Assembly (NCBI RefSeq): GCF_030269925.1
Contig: NC_085117.1
Span: 8,990,731-9,054,730 of the forward strand
Length of the DNA: 64,000 bases
Source of the DNA: Bombyx mori
Taxonomy: Eukaryota > Arthropoda > Insecta > Lepidoptera > Bombycidae
Direction of reading: 5' to 3'
A model generated the notes under the pieces. It saw nothing but the letters and a program-made list of their open reading frames with translations, had not been told where the DNA came from and did not search any database. Shown here piece by piece: positions 11,932 to 22,486 of this stretch (the stretch's first letter is position 1; every line of letters begins with the position of its first letter). Made by a program: the position numbers and the translations under genes.

Positions 11932-12701
11932 AAAGTTTATTATTGAAAATCAGCATGCCTCGAAGAACGAAAATGAAATGCTATTTCGGATGCCTTGATA
12001 ACGGTGAGTTTACACTATTTTCCCGGTATATTATTTGCTAACAGAATTATTATTCATAATATAATTAAATGAATTAGCACTAACTAATGGTCCTTCCTAT
12101 TTCTGCTGCCTAGCTATCATATATGTTAAGTTTGATCAAAACAGTCGGTATTAAGTCTCGTACTATCACACACACACACCTCAGATAATAAAATTGTCTC
12201 GAATGGGTGGAAGTATTTATGTTTTGCAACTCAGCGTATTATATGCTTATTGTCAAGTGGGCCCGAACTAGTTTTTTGGAATGATCAATCAGTCATGCTT
12301 TCCTGTTTAAATAAAATACAGCACAATTGATCTCACATCCAAAGTTAGGTGATGGCATTCACGTTTTGTTTCCTGGTGTTTGATAACCAAGTTACACCAA
12401 GTGGCCTGTGACCACGTTCATCCTTCTACCCAATATAAAATAATGTTTTTATTTTTGTAGACAAAGGTTTGATAATGACAAAATTTTATGGAAAAATTAT
12501 AAGGAGCACTAAAATGTCTGAAACATGAAAAGATTGATGCACTATATTTGAACCAGAACGTGTTATGTAATATATTAATTTGTAAGTATGATTACATTAA
12601 CACTAAATTTTTCATGGTCGTATTTTTTCAATATTTGTTACATACTTAAGATACTTTGTTTCTCCGTTTCAGAAGAGAAACTGATTCAGCAAGGAACGTG
12701 A
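11932..12701 (+). CDS. Doubtful two-exon micro-ORF (25 aa)
   Basis: A good acceptor (TTTCTTACAG) precedes 11932. An ATG at 11955 opens a reading of 49 nt to a GTGAGT donor at 12004. A second acceptor (TCTCCGTTTCAG) at 12672 joins in phase to 12673-12701, ending in TGA. The product would start MPRRTKMKCYFGCLDN and be only 25 aa. The CxxxC near the start recalls the first residues of THAP zinc fingers, but no later cysteine or histidine follows. It may be a leader exon of a transcript whose real coding part I cannot find, or noise. I do not assign a function. Confidence 0.22.
12350..12440 (+). repeat. Degenerate Bm1-like SINE tail
   Basis: Landmarks CAAGTGGCCTGTGACCACGTTCA and CTTCTACCCAATATAAAATAA correspond to the Bm1 3' end with many changes. 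Confidence 0.4.
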
Positions 12702-14184
12702 ACTCTCAAGGGATCTTAATTTTTTTTAAATATGTTTATAATTTTTAAATGAATAATTGAAATAGTTCTTAAGAACTAAATTGTTTGTTTTAAAATAGGT
12801 TGTTTAGTTCTTATAGTTATAATACGTCTTATAGTTACGTTTGAATAGTTGTAATTAGTAAGTTAGTAATATATGAAAATACTGATATAAATTTTTGTAA
12901 ATAACCTTTTGTAAATTCTACGAGAAGATGATTTTAATTAATGATCAAAAGTCAACGGTCTTCAAAAGCATTATTTGCAATTATTTAGATTAACTGTGGA
13001 ATATATTTGCTAAGTTGTGTTTTCTGTATGAGCAGATATAAATGAAAATGCCCAAACATGATTGTTTCTTACATTTTCATTATGTGAAATCAATATGCTT
13101 GTGACTGAGTATATTAATAATTTATTAAAACTTCAGTGATAGACAGCAACCCTTATGGCACTGCTGAAGTTTATAAGCACTGGTGACCACTTATCATGAG
13201 CCGGGTTGCGTGCTCGTCTGCTGTTGAGTGCAATAAAAATTTTCGAAACCATTTCTATTATTTAGATGTAATATTAATGTACATTTAATTTGGATTAAAA
13301 GATAAATTTACATTTTATGTTTGCATGTGTATGTTTATAATTCATTTGCATGTAACAAACATCAGCTTCTTTTGTGACAAAATGCAAACTAATGGTTTGC
13401 AATTAATGTAATTAACTTTAAGATGATTTTCTTTCAATCTGCTGTTTGTTTCATCTAGTATTACCAAAGCTAAACCATCAGAAACGTCAGAATAGAAATA
13501 ATTTAGATAGGGAATAAAAGTATAACTAATGTAATCATGTCTAAAATTACTATAAGCGTCATTAAGTACAAACTATCAATATTTAAGAGTACTTTTTAAA
13601 TCATCATTACATTTTTTAAACATTTTTTGTTTTTTTTTTTGTTTTTCAAATCATGTAACAAAACGTTTGTGCAGAACAAAATGTCACATGTTATGAACAT
13701 GATTGTGGGTTAATCGTTTCTTAAATTTCTAAATATTTATAAGAATGCTAAGATTAATTTAGTATTCAGTTTAGTGTGTGTATTATCTCTACAATGCTAG
13801 TTTAAATGACAATTATTGTATGACGAAGCATAGGTAGTGTTTATAGATGTAGTATTTTCATACATTCGGGAATTGATGTACTCCAATTTCTGAGCATATT
13901 GGTACAAAACAACGCGTCATTGTGCTTATAATAATTTTTAATCAAAAATTCCAATACAAATATTGAATGTTATGGGAACAATGCACACCAGCGCCACTTT
14001 GACAGTTGCCAACCCCATTAAAGATACAGGGCTGCCAGAATAAATTTTAGATGGACGGGTCAAATGAACTTATTGATCCCTTTGCTTTATAATTTTACTA
14101 CCCTTATCAAACAACATTTCTTCGATATGTTTTAATACTGACTCCTATGTTATTATTATTCTTATTGAGATAAAAAGTATACCA
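12702..14184. other. AT-rich intergenic DNA
   Basis: No coding exon recognised. A degenerate LINE tail lies at about 13150-13245 (GGCACTGCTGAAGTTTATAAG, CGTGCTCGTCTGC, GCAATAAAA), of the same family as 19066-19195. Confidence 0.45.
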
Positions 14185-14437
14185 TAAGTGGTTTATATAG
14201 CAAATCAGGTCACTAGACCTGAGTAGACCTGGATGCCCTCTGTTATGGGTACCAGAGACTGACATACATACTTATATGCGCTTAAATATAATTATAAACA
14301 TATAACTAATAAACACCCAAACAAAGAGCAAACAAACTTATTCTCCAAACGAATGTTTGCCCGATGTGAGAATCGAACCTGCGACCCTCGGCGCAATGGT
14401 TCGAGCCGGTAACTACTGCACCACCGAATCAGTCAAA
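14185..14437 (-). repeat. tRNA-derived SINE (second family), antisense
   Basis: In complement, the head reads GGTGCAGTAGTTACCGGCTC (A-box-like) and GGGTCGCAGGTTCGATTCTC (B-box-like). It is followed by a body containing CAAACATTCGTTTGG and TGGGTGTTTATTAG. Related copies lie at 18166-18424, 37955-38195 and around 41163/42742. There is no mature tRNA fold, so it is a SINE and not a tRNA gene. Confidence 0.7.
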
Positions 14438-14784
14438 GTAGTGAATTATTTAACTTTGTTAAATTAGTGTTTCTTCTGCTTTGAACGTGTAGATAAAACG
14501 GACAAATCTATTTTTTTGTCCTGCACGTGTTAAAATTTATTTAAGAAAAACACTATTTTTATCCTTTGTAGTATGAATATCTACATATATGTATATAAAA
14601 TTTCGGTAGGCTTAGTGTTATAGTAAACTGGAAATATAACTCAATAGGAATTGTTTGATGAATCGCTTTACTAGGAATAAACCTAAGTTTTCATGTCACA
14701 TTAAGCCTCCTTTTGTCAGTTTGAATTTTTAATGTGACTATACTTTTTTTTTTGTATAAATTCTTGATTTCTTCTTATTTTTAT

Positions 14785-15150
14785 ACGCGGCGGAGACGTG
14801 GACTTTGCGACAGGTGGAGAAAAAGAAGGTTGATGGTTTGGAGATGTGATGCTGGAGACGAATGCTTGGTACTGGAACTCAGCAATAGGCAGCGTCTTTC
14901 GGCGCTCGTACGTGGGCGCATACTATAATTTTATGGACATATCTCTCGGCGAAGAAATATCTGCATAGAGCGCCTTTTCGTTCCAGGCAAACTAGAAGGC
15001 ACCAAATCGCGTGGAAGGTTGTCCATGCAATAGATCGACCAAGTCAAGTCGGCATGCAGTTGGCGGTTGTTTGCATAAGTGTACTATACTCACCACAAAC
15101 CGGGAGAAGTGGCGATTGCTCGTGAGGCGCATAGTATCTGCCCACAGCAA
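14785..15150 (+). pseudogene. LINE reverse-transcriptase C-terminal relic (RTE-like)
   Basis: The translation contains YAAETWTLRQVEKKKVDGLEM then, after a stop, CWRRMLGTGTQQ, and later REAHSICPQQ. This matches the usual downstream end of RTE-type pol proteins. Several stops make it dead. Family assignment is from motif memory only. Confidence 0.6.
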
Positions 15151-15799
15151 TGATACTGAATGACGAACACGACCGCTCTAACAAGAGTGATACGACAAAG
15201 GAGATACTTTTTCGAAACTTATTTATTAACTTTATTTCTTCCTCAATAGTTATATATTAACTTAATAATCACATGACCATATGCTCCATTTTTGTGGCGT
15301 CATATTTGAAACCAAAAGCATATCGGAGGCTGCGATGAATTTCTTGAGGGCTCTGATCGATGGGCTCAGCAGGACCATATTATCTGTATAACTAATGCTG
15401 CTTATAAAACTCCATCAATCGAACTGCAGACACCAACACTGCTGAGCTCATTCGGTATGTCAGCCCCCCTGCCTGACACAAACTCCTACTTACACTTACA
15501 CATCCGATAGCGAACCCGACTATCTTACCACATTATCCTGATTCACATACCAGTATTTAAATAGTGAAATAAGTTTTACCGGAGAGTCCGTATCACTCGA
15601 TGATTTTCGTTATTGAATATTCTATTGAATGATCGTTTTATTTTAATTTGGTCCTCCTATTGCTACACTATAAATTGCTTTATTTACTTTAACTTAGTTT
15701 CCATTGACGGTAAATGAATATCGGACACACTTTACTTGATATTACAAATTAAGTTTCTGCTGTAGATGTAAGTATTGCAAGCTTAAATGACAAAAACAA

Positions 15800-15990
15800 A
15801 ACGAATTTTAATTTTGAAACAAAAAGAAGAAAGGAAAATTTGTATGAGTGAAATAATATACGAATTATTGGGGCGATATGCTGGGAAAGATTTGATGTGG
15901 AAGGCGGAGGATCGTTCATTGTGGCGGACTATGGGAGAGGCCTACATCCAGCAGAGGAGAGATACAGATGATGAAGTATTGCATAACATA
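15800..15990 (+). pseudogene. LINE pol C-terminal relic
   Basis: The reading includes AEDRSLWRTMGEAYIQQ, close to the terminal motif found at the end of many lepidopteran LINE pol ORFs. An ATG-initiated frame of 87 codons (15787-16050) covers it, but AT-rich, low-complexity residues on both sides argue against a host protein. Confidence 0.5.
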
Positions 15991-16236
15991 TTTATGATCG
16001 AAACCTTGCCGTCAAAAATTGTAAAGTATTCAAAATATCGGAGATTGTAGAATGTGTAAGTAAAGAAATAATAAACGACGTGTTTTACATCCAGAAACTT
16101 GAAAGCCTTCGAAAAAATACTGTATAATGACTTTGACTTCTGCCAGAAAAAAAGTTAATCGACCTATTTTTACCTCTGGCATTTTAGCTGTAGATGTCAT
16201 TTTAGTCGTCATCTTTCATTACGACGGTTTTCAAAC

Positions 16237-19200
16237 ATGGCGGCCACCGTCGGTAGGATTTGTGGGGCACGTCTTTTGAAAAAATATGGTCTAGTTTGGC
16301 CTCAGGTACTAAAAATGTTCCTCAGAATCCCGTAATTCTCTAAAAGTAATTAGTGCTTACAGTACGATAGACATGTATGTTATCAAATGCGACAAAGTTG
16401 AAGTTCCAAGTGTCACTGAAAACTGGTGAATTTATCAATTTATAGTTTTTATCCAGGGTTCATAAGTTTTAATTCAAACGACGCTCTGTATGAAATGAAT
16501 CCAATTAAATGTTAATATATCCGAGTGTGTAGAAAAAAATTGGATCTAAAAGTGATAACCTATTCTGCATTATGTAACAAGTACATATTAATTCTAATGC
16601 TGATCGAACATTGCAGGCTTGTCAGCTGTCCACCAACACTCAAGGATGGACAAAAAACAGAAAAGTGGTAAGTTTTGCTGTAACAAAATTTATTTTCCTA
16701 CATAATATTAAAGCTACTAGTTTTATGAATTTTGTTTGCTTTTAAACTTTGTATCCTGAAGTTTTTGTGCAATTATCTTTAGTAACGAAGATTAAAAGGA
16801 TCACTTAAATTAAATGATATTAAAAAAATAAATTGTCAATAATTACATAAAATATCAAGACTTATCAGTTGATGTTTGCTGATATGAAGAGTAATAATTG
16901 ATTCATTAGTTAAATATTGCATCTATAAGTTTGATGAAGTCTGAAAAATTTATAATAACTAATTATTAGTAATATTAGTGTTGCTAATTTATTACGTATT
17001 TGAAATAGCTCTTAAATAACATTAAAATTTTATAAATTTAAAGATATGTATCTGTAATATTAAAGTTGAGTGTCACTTTATACACAAATATGGTTTTATG
17101 GAAACTTGACAAAACAGACTAATGATACTACTACTATGCTAAGAGTTATGGATTTTTTTTTTCCAATAATTAACTGACAAGAATAGTTTGGCTAGATAAA
17201 TTTACTCCACAAGGCTATGCTATTGTTTTTGATAAAAATAAGAGGATAACATCTCTTAAAGAGATTATCTTTTAAAGAGTTTTCCACAGTGGTTTCAATC
17301 AACCATTGAAGGAAGGAAGGCCTACAGGTCACGTACCATTTAACTAATATGGTTGTAAAAAAATAATTTACACAAAAATAGGGGTATTAAAGGGTTACAA
17401 TGTTTCTAATGTGAAACAGTCTTTTTTCCAAACTATGCCATAACTCAGAGAGATAACTACTAAATCCAACAGTTTTTGATGCATTTTGTGCATGTGCTCA
17501 AATTCAATCTAATAAACGTATTCCAGTGGCTGTCCACTTTGGGAGTGGTAGGTGGAGGTGTTGGAGCTCTACTTTTTGCACTTGAGCAGTCTGTGCAGGC
17601 ATCAGGCTCTGAAGCTCACCCACCTCACAACCCTTGGAATCACAGTGGCTGGTTCAGCTCCCTGGACCACGCTAGGTGAGTTTTCACTCTTAGAGTTAGA
17701 ACTCTAAGCATTTAAATTCAATTTCAATAATACAACAAAAGTCATAGATAAAATTATAAAGAAAAATTAACATTAAGATGACCTTTATGATCAAAATCAA
17801 GGACGTTCAAAGTCATAATGAATATAAAAATTATGTTTATAAAACATTACTGTAAGAAAAAATACAATTTTCTTGTTTTACTGTATGAAATGGATTGTAA
17901 TTGTATATACATTAGGCAAAGAAAAACATAATACCTATCAAACATCATTTGTCATAGAACACCTAGTTCCATGTTTGTTACAGTGTCCGTCGGGGTTATG
18001 AAGTTTACAAACAAGTCTGCAAGGCATGCCACTCTTTGCAGTATATTGCCTTCAGAAATTTGGTCAATGTCACCCATACTGAAGACGAGGCTAAGGCTGA
18101 AGCTGCTGAGGTCAGTCATCGGTGATTATGTCAAATAAATGTTAATTTTATCCTGATGCTATAAATAAATAAATAAATATTTACTAACAATCACGCCACG
18201 TTAACTGGTCCCGTGATAAGTTCGTAAAGAACTTGTGTTACAGGTACCAGATAACGGATATAAATGTAAGATTTTTATTATACACATACATATATTTAAT
18301 AGAATCCATAACCCTGGAAAAGACATTTATATTTATCATACAAATATCTTCCCTTGGCGGGATTCGAACACGCGACCCCCCTATGTAGTGACCATGTCAC
18401 TTACCACTACACCAGACGGCCGTTAAATGGCCGGCTATGATCATGTGCGAGACATTAATACCAAGCATGATATAAAAAAATGACTCTAGGGATCAATTAT
18501 ATTTGATGTATTTTATAATTGTCAATAACATGCCCTTTTTATTACAAGTAGTCAGTTAAAAGAGAAAAATTACTTTCATATTCATTAGTTATAGGTTTGT
18601 CCAACATAGTAAGAACAAAACTGTCATAGCAGTACAATGTATAATATTTAATTGGTAACTTGAACATTTTCAGGTGATGATTAAAGATGGTCCTGATGAG
18701 GAGGGCAACTACTTTGAAAGGCCTGGTAAACTTTCTGACTACCTGCCGTCTCCATACCCCAATGAAAATGCGGCTCGTGCTGCAAACAATGGTATGTGTA
18801 GAAAATAATAAAATGCAGAGCAAAATCTTAGTATCATTTGTGAATGGGCCCACAAGAAATCAATGTCATGAAATCCTGTAGGGAAACTAAGTAACCTTGA
18901 TTTCTAAAGGTCTGGGTAGTTAATATTTTTAATAATTGCCATGCCTCTTACTATGATGGTAGATGCAGTCATGGGTATTGGTTTGAAAGATGGAAGTCAT
19001 TATAAAATGAAACTGAGACATCAAGCTTACGTCTCAAGGCACATGGCTCCACTTAACAACACTTACGGTAGGCAGCGGCTTGGCTCTGCCCCTGGCATTG
19101 CTGAAGTTCATGGGCGACGGTAACCACTCACCATCAGGTGGGCCGTATGCTCGTCTGCCTACAAGGGCAATAAAAAAAAAAAAAAAAAAAAAAACTTTCA

Positions 19201-19992
19201 CTTAATAGATTTACATTAAAAAAAATTGCAAAGGTATTATGCATTGGTGTTAAAAACATATTAGTATTATTAAATTTAATGAAATTATTGAAATAGAAGA
19301 GAAAATTTTATCTGGATTTTAAAGATCAAATTTAAATAGTGCAAGTTAATAAGTGATTATGCTTGACTCCCTAAATACAAAACTAATAATAAAAATGTTA
19401 ATTGATATCAGGTGCTTACCCACCGGACTTGTCTCTGATCTGCTCGGGACGTAAGGGCGGCGAAGATTACATCTTCGCGCTACTGACTGGTTACATGGAA
19501 CCTCCTGCTGGTGTAGTGCTACGTGAGGGACAGAACTACAATCCATACTTCCCAGGAGGTGCCATCTCTATGGCGCAAGTTCTATTTGACGAAGTAAGTT
19601 TCATGGATAATTCTAAACTCGTTATATATGTCCATTGGTGATATTTCATTAACAAACAAAATTAGCCTTATACAAGAAGAATAGACTGCATTATATATTA
19701 TTTTCTATACACATACGAGTAATATCAACGCCCTCTCTAAATATTATATTATGTTTGGCAGGCAGCTGAGTACAGTGACGGCACGCCGGCGACTGCGTCA
19801 CAGCTCGCCAAGGATGTTGCGACTTTCTTGAAATGGTGCTCAGAACCCGAACTGGACGACCGTCGGCAGATGACCATCAAAGCTATCGGCATGTTCTCCA
19901 TGCTTGCCGCCGTTGTCTACTACTACAAGCGGCACAAGTGGTCCACGCTCAAGTCTAGAAAGCTCGCCTACAAGCCCGTTTCTAAGAAATAA
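16237..19992 (+). CDS. Cyt-c1: Cytochrome c1, heme protein, mitochondrial
   Basis: Seven exons: 16237-16305, 16617-16667, 17527-17675, 17984-18110, 18674-18791, 19412-19593 and 19762-19992. They give 308 aa, the normal length. It is the c-type heme subunit of complex III and passes electrons from the Rieske protein to cytochrome c on the outer face of the inner membrane. The N-terminus ([14 protein letters not shown]) is basic and suits a mitochondrial presequence, followed by a glycine-rich hydrophobic stretch around residues 43-57 that fits the second sorting signal. Covalent heme motif CKACH covers residues 102-106; the likely axial Met is M225 in [10 protein letters not shown]-terminal membrane anchor ([15 protein letters not shown]) is followed by a lysine-rich tail. 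A poly(A) signal AATAAA lies at 20321-20326. A tRNA-derived SINE occupies intron 4 and a LINE tail intron 5. Confidence 0.97.
18166..18424 (-). repeat. tRNA-derived SINE (second family) in Cyt-c1 intron 4
   Basis: In complement it reads CCGTCTGGTGTAGTGGTAAG (A box) and GTGTTCGAATCCCGCC (B box), then a body shared with 42516-42742 (AACACAAGTTCTTTACGAAC, CAGTTAACGTGGCGTGATTG). It is an uninterrupted copy of the SINE that is split by a LINE at 41188-42505. Confidence 0.85.
19066..19195 (+). mobile_element. LINE 3' tail in Cyt-c1 intron 5
   Basis: GGTAGGCAGCGGCTTGGCTC, CATGGGCGACGGTAACCACTC and CACCATCAGGTGGGCCGTATG lead to GGGCAATAAAA and a long A-run. The same 3' end closes the LINE fragment at 20990-21740. 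Confidence 0.85.
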
Positions 19993-20320
19993 ACGCCAAC
20001 AACTTACAAGTAGCAAAACAAATGTTTTAGACAATTTTTTTTTTTTCTATAGGCACAGTAACATGTTAATTGTTTATAATTAAATTAATTTATTTTATCT
20101 ACCATCGCGTGTTTACTTTGTTACACGGGGTGGCTTGCTGTGACTTTGTTACCATGCGTGGTCCCGTAGACGCGAAACCGTATTATCTTATGTAATTATG
20201 TTTATAGCATTTTGCCACTGCGAAGCCGTGGCACAGTCAAATTGTAATGTTAGGTGATCTGTCGGTAACTGTGCTTGTGATTTTCCATGAAAGCTCTTAC
20301 TGTGAATCAGTGTACAGTTG

Positions 20321-20326
20321 AATAAA
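20321..20326 (+). terminator. Poly(A) signal of Cyt-c1
   Basis: AATAAA about 330 nt after the cytochrome c1 stop codon, the first canonical signal in a plausible position. Confidence 0.6.
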
Positions 20327-20403
20327 TGTGTTAAAATCTATTGATTTCATCTTTTCCTTGACCTTCTCTTCCAAATTATGATGCAGCCCTAATATTATTT
20401 TAA

Positions 20404-20888
20404 TGCTAAGTGTGTTAAGTGTTAGGTGGTTTCTGGAGCCCATAGACATCTACAACGTAAACGCGCCACCCACCTCGAGATATAAGTTCTAAGGTCTCAG
20501 TATAGTTACAACGGCTACCTCACCCTTCGAACCGAAACCCATTACTGCTTCACGGCAGAAATAGGCAGGGCGGTGGTACCTACCCGTGCGAACTCACAAG
20601 AAGTCCTACCACCAGTCGTGAGCTCGTCCATCAACCTAAACAATAAAAAAACAAATTGTTGTAATTACTGGTCGTGGTGCGTCTTGCGAGGCAGTTATGT
20701 ACCACCAGCCATTCTATTCCTGATGTGAAGCAGTAATGGATTCCAGTTTGTAGAGTGGGACAGCCGTTTTAGTATACAATTGAGATTTAGACCTCATGTC
20801 TCACGTAGTGATGTCTATGGGCTCCGGTAATCGTGTAACACCCGGTGGGCCGTGAGTTCATTCACCCGTCCATGCATGCAATAAAAAA
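20404..20888. repeat. Composite of two opposed Bm1-type SINEs
   Basis: 20404-20613 is an antisense Bm1 body. It changes at about 20614 directly into a sense-oriented tail (CGTGAGCTCGTCCATCAACC, CAATAAAAAA). From about 20656 to 20888 a second, older sense copy follows and again ends in GCAATAAAAAA. The junction looks like recombination or nested insertion. Confidence 0.75.
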
Positions 20889-20989
20889 ATCAAATTACAT
20901 GTATGGCTTGTAACAGTGCCACATCCGATTAATTTTATTTTCGTTGTTTCGATGCGCGAATGTCTTGCACAGTCGCCATTTAAATCTAA

Positions 20990-21740
20990 AAAGTAAATAA
21001 TACTACTAGGCTAGACGAAGGAGTATCCCTGCAACCTTTTACTTGTATTGGGATACTTGGGGTCGACATTTTGAGCGATGTCCAATTTCGAAGTTATTTG
21101 GACGGCAAAGCCAAGCTGGCGTACAAAATGCTAGGCGTCCTGAACAGAGCGAAACGGTACTTCGCGCCTAGAGAAAGGCTTTTGCTTTATAAAGCAAAAG
21201 TCTGGCCTCGCGTGAAGTACTGCTCCCACCTCTGGGCCGGATCTTCCAAATACCAGCTACTTCTATTTGACTCTATAGAGAAGAGGGCTGTTCGGATTGT
21301 CGATAATCCCGATCTCACGGATCGTTTGAAACCTCTGATTCTGCAGAGGGACTTCGGTTCTCGCTGTATTTTGTACCATATGTTTCATGGAGTGGTCTGA
21401 GGAATTGGTTGAAATGGTCCCATCAATTCGTTTTTACCATCGCACCGCCCGCTACCGGAGTAGAGTTCATCCATACTACCTGGAGCCACTGCGTTCATAC
21501 ACAGTGCGTTTCCAGAGATTTTGCCACGTACCATCCGACTTTGGAATGAGCTCCCCTCCACGATGTTTCCCGAGCGCTATGACATTCTTCAAACGAGGCT
21601 TGTGGAGCGTACTTAACAGTAAGCAGCGCCTTGGCTCTACCCTTGGCGTTGCTGAAGTCCATGGGCGACGGTAACCACTCACCATCAGGTGGGCCATGTG
21701 GCTGTCTGGCTACACGGGCAATAAAAAAAATTAAGGATGT
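20990..21740 (+). mobile_element. 5'-truncated LINE with pol C-terminus (CR1/jockey-like)
   Basis: The reading LAYKMLGVLNRAKRYFAP and VWPRVKYCSHLWAGSS is typical of the region downstream of the RT domain. A frame change near 21390 links MFHGVV to SEELVEMVPSIRFYHRTARY. The frame ends AEVHGRR, then the tail CACCATCAGGTGGGCC and GGGCAATAAAAA. Neither the RT catalytic box nor an endonuclease is present, so the copy is dead. Confidence 0.85.
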
Positions 21741-22486
21741 TTCTTATCCATCTACCTTTTTTGCTGTTGATGTATAGATTACCTCACTGCTCTTTTGATA
21801 GTAAATAATAAAAGCCAGGGAATATAAAATAAAAAACGAGCTTGGTACTTGCATACATATCTAAATATTATTCAATACTTAAATATAAAAATAAAGTCTA
21901 TTCTAAAAACATCTATACAATGTTTTCACAAACTTTTTCATATATTTTGACACATGTCAAAACTTTATTTACAAGATTCAATATTTAATTACGGTACATA
22001 CATCCATTGCATTTCTAATTGTGAAACGTTGATAATAGCACATTATTTAATCATCTGTAGGATAGTAAGGAAATGCGACCCTAGAAACTAATGTAATTAA
22101 CTGGAATAGTGTTGCTGCAAGAAACTGACATTTATTACAATAACATTTTTTTTTACTTTCAATACACAACTTTGACATAAGGTAAGCTCTCAGATGACGC
22201 ATCAAATTTATTGAATTATGTATGGATGTTGTCAAAGACAATTCGTTTTGTAGTTCAGGTAATAATGGCTTTTAGGTATTTCTTTTCTTTCAATAAATTC
22301 ACTAAAAAATTAATGTAAATAACAATCAAAATTTGTGACTAACTAATATTTTATGGTCATATTTGAGATACTAAACACTAGAGTATTCAAAACACAAGTT
22401 TCGCTACAAGCCATGCTTTCAGTGGAGGTAGTGAGGAATATGCTTAAATTTATATGTATTTTAGAACCTCACCTCAAGTTGTTTTA
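21741..22486. other. Cyt-c1/CAP-H intergenic and CAP-H 3' flank
   Basis: AT-rich sequence. Candidate minus-strand AATAAA signals occur (for example 22134-22129), so part of this is probably CAP-H 3' UTR. No coding exon seen. Confidence 0.45.

Noticed and set aside
15787..16050. 87-codon ORF as a host gene
   Set aside because: The only recognisable part is a LINE pol terminal motif; flanks are low-complexity.
18542..18853. 103-codon minus-strand ORF
   Set aside because: Antisense to cytochrome c1 exon 5 with no splice or family support.
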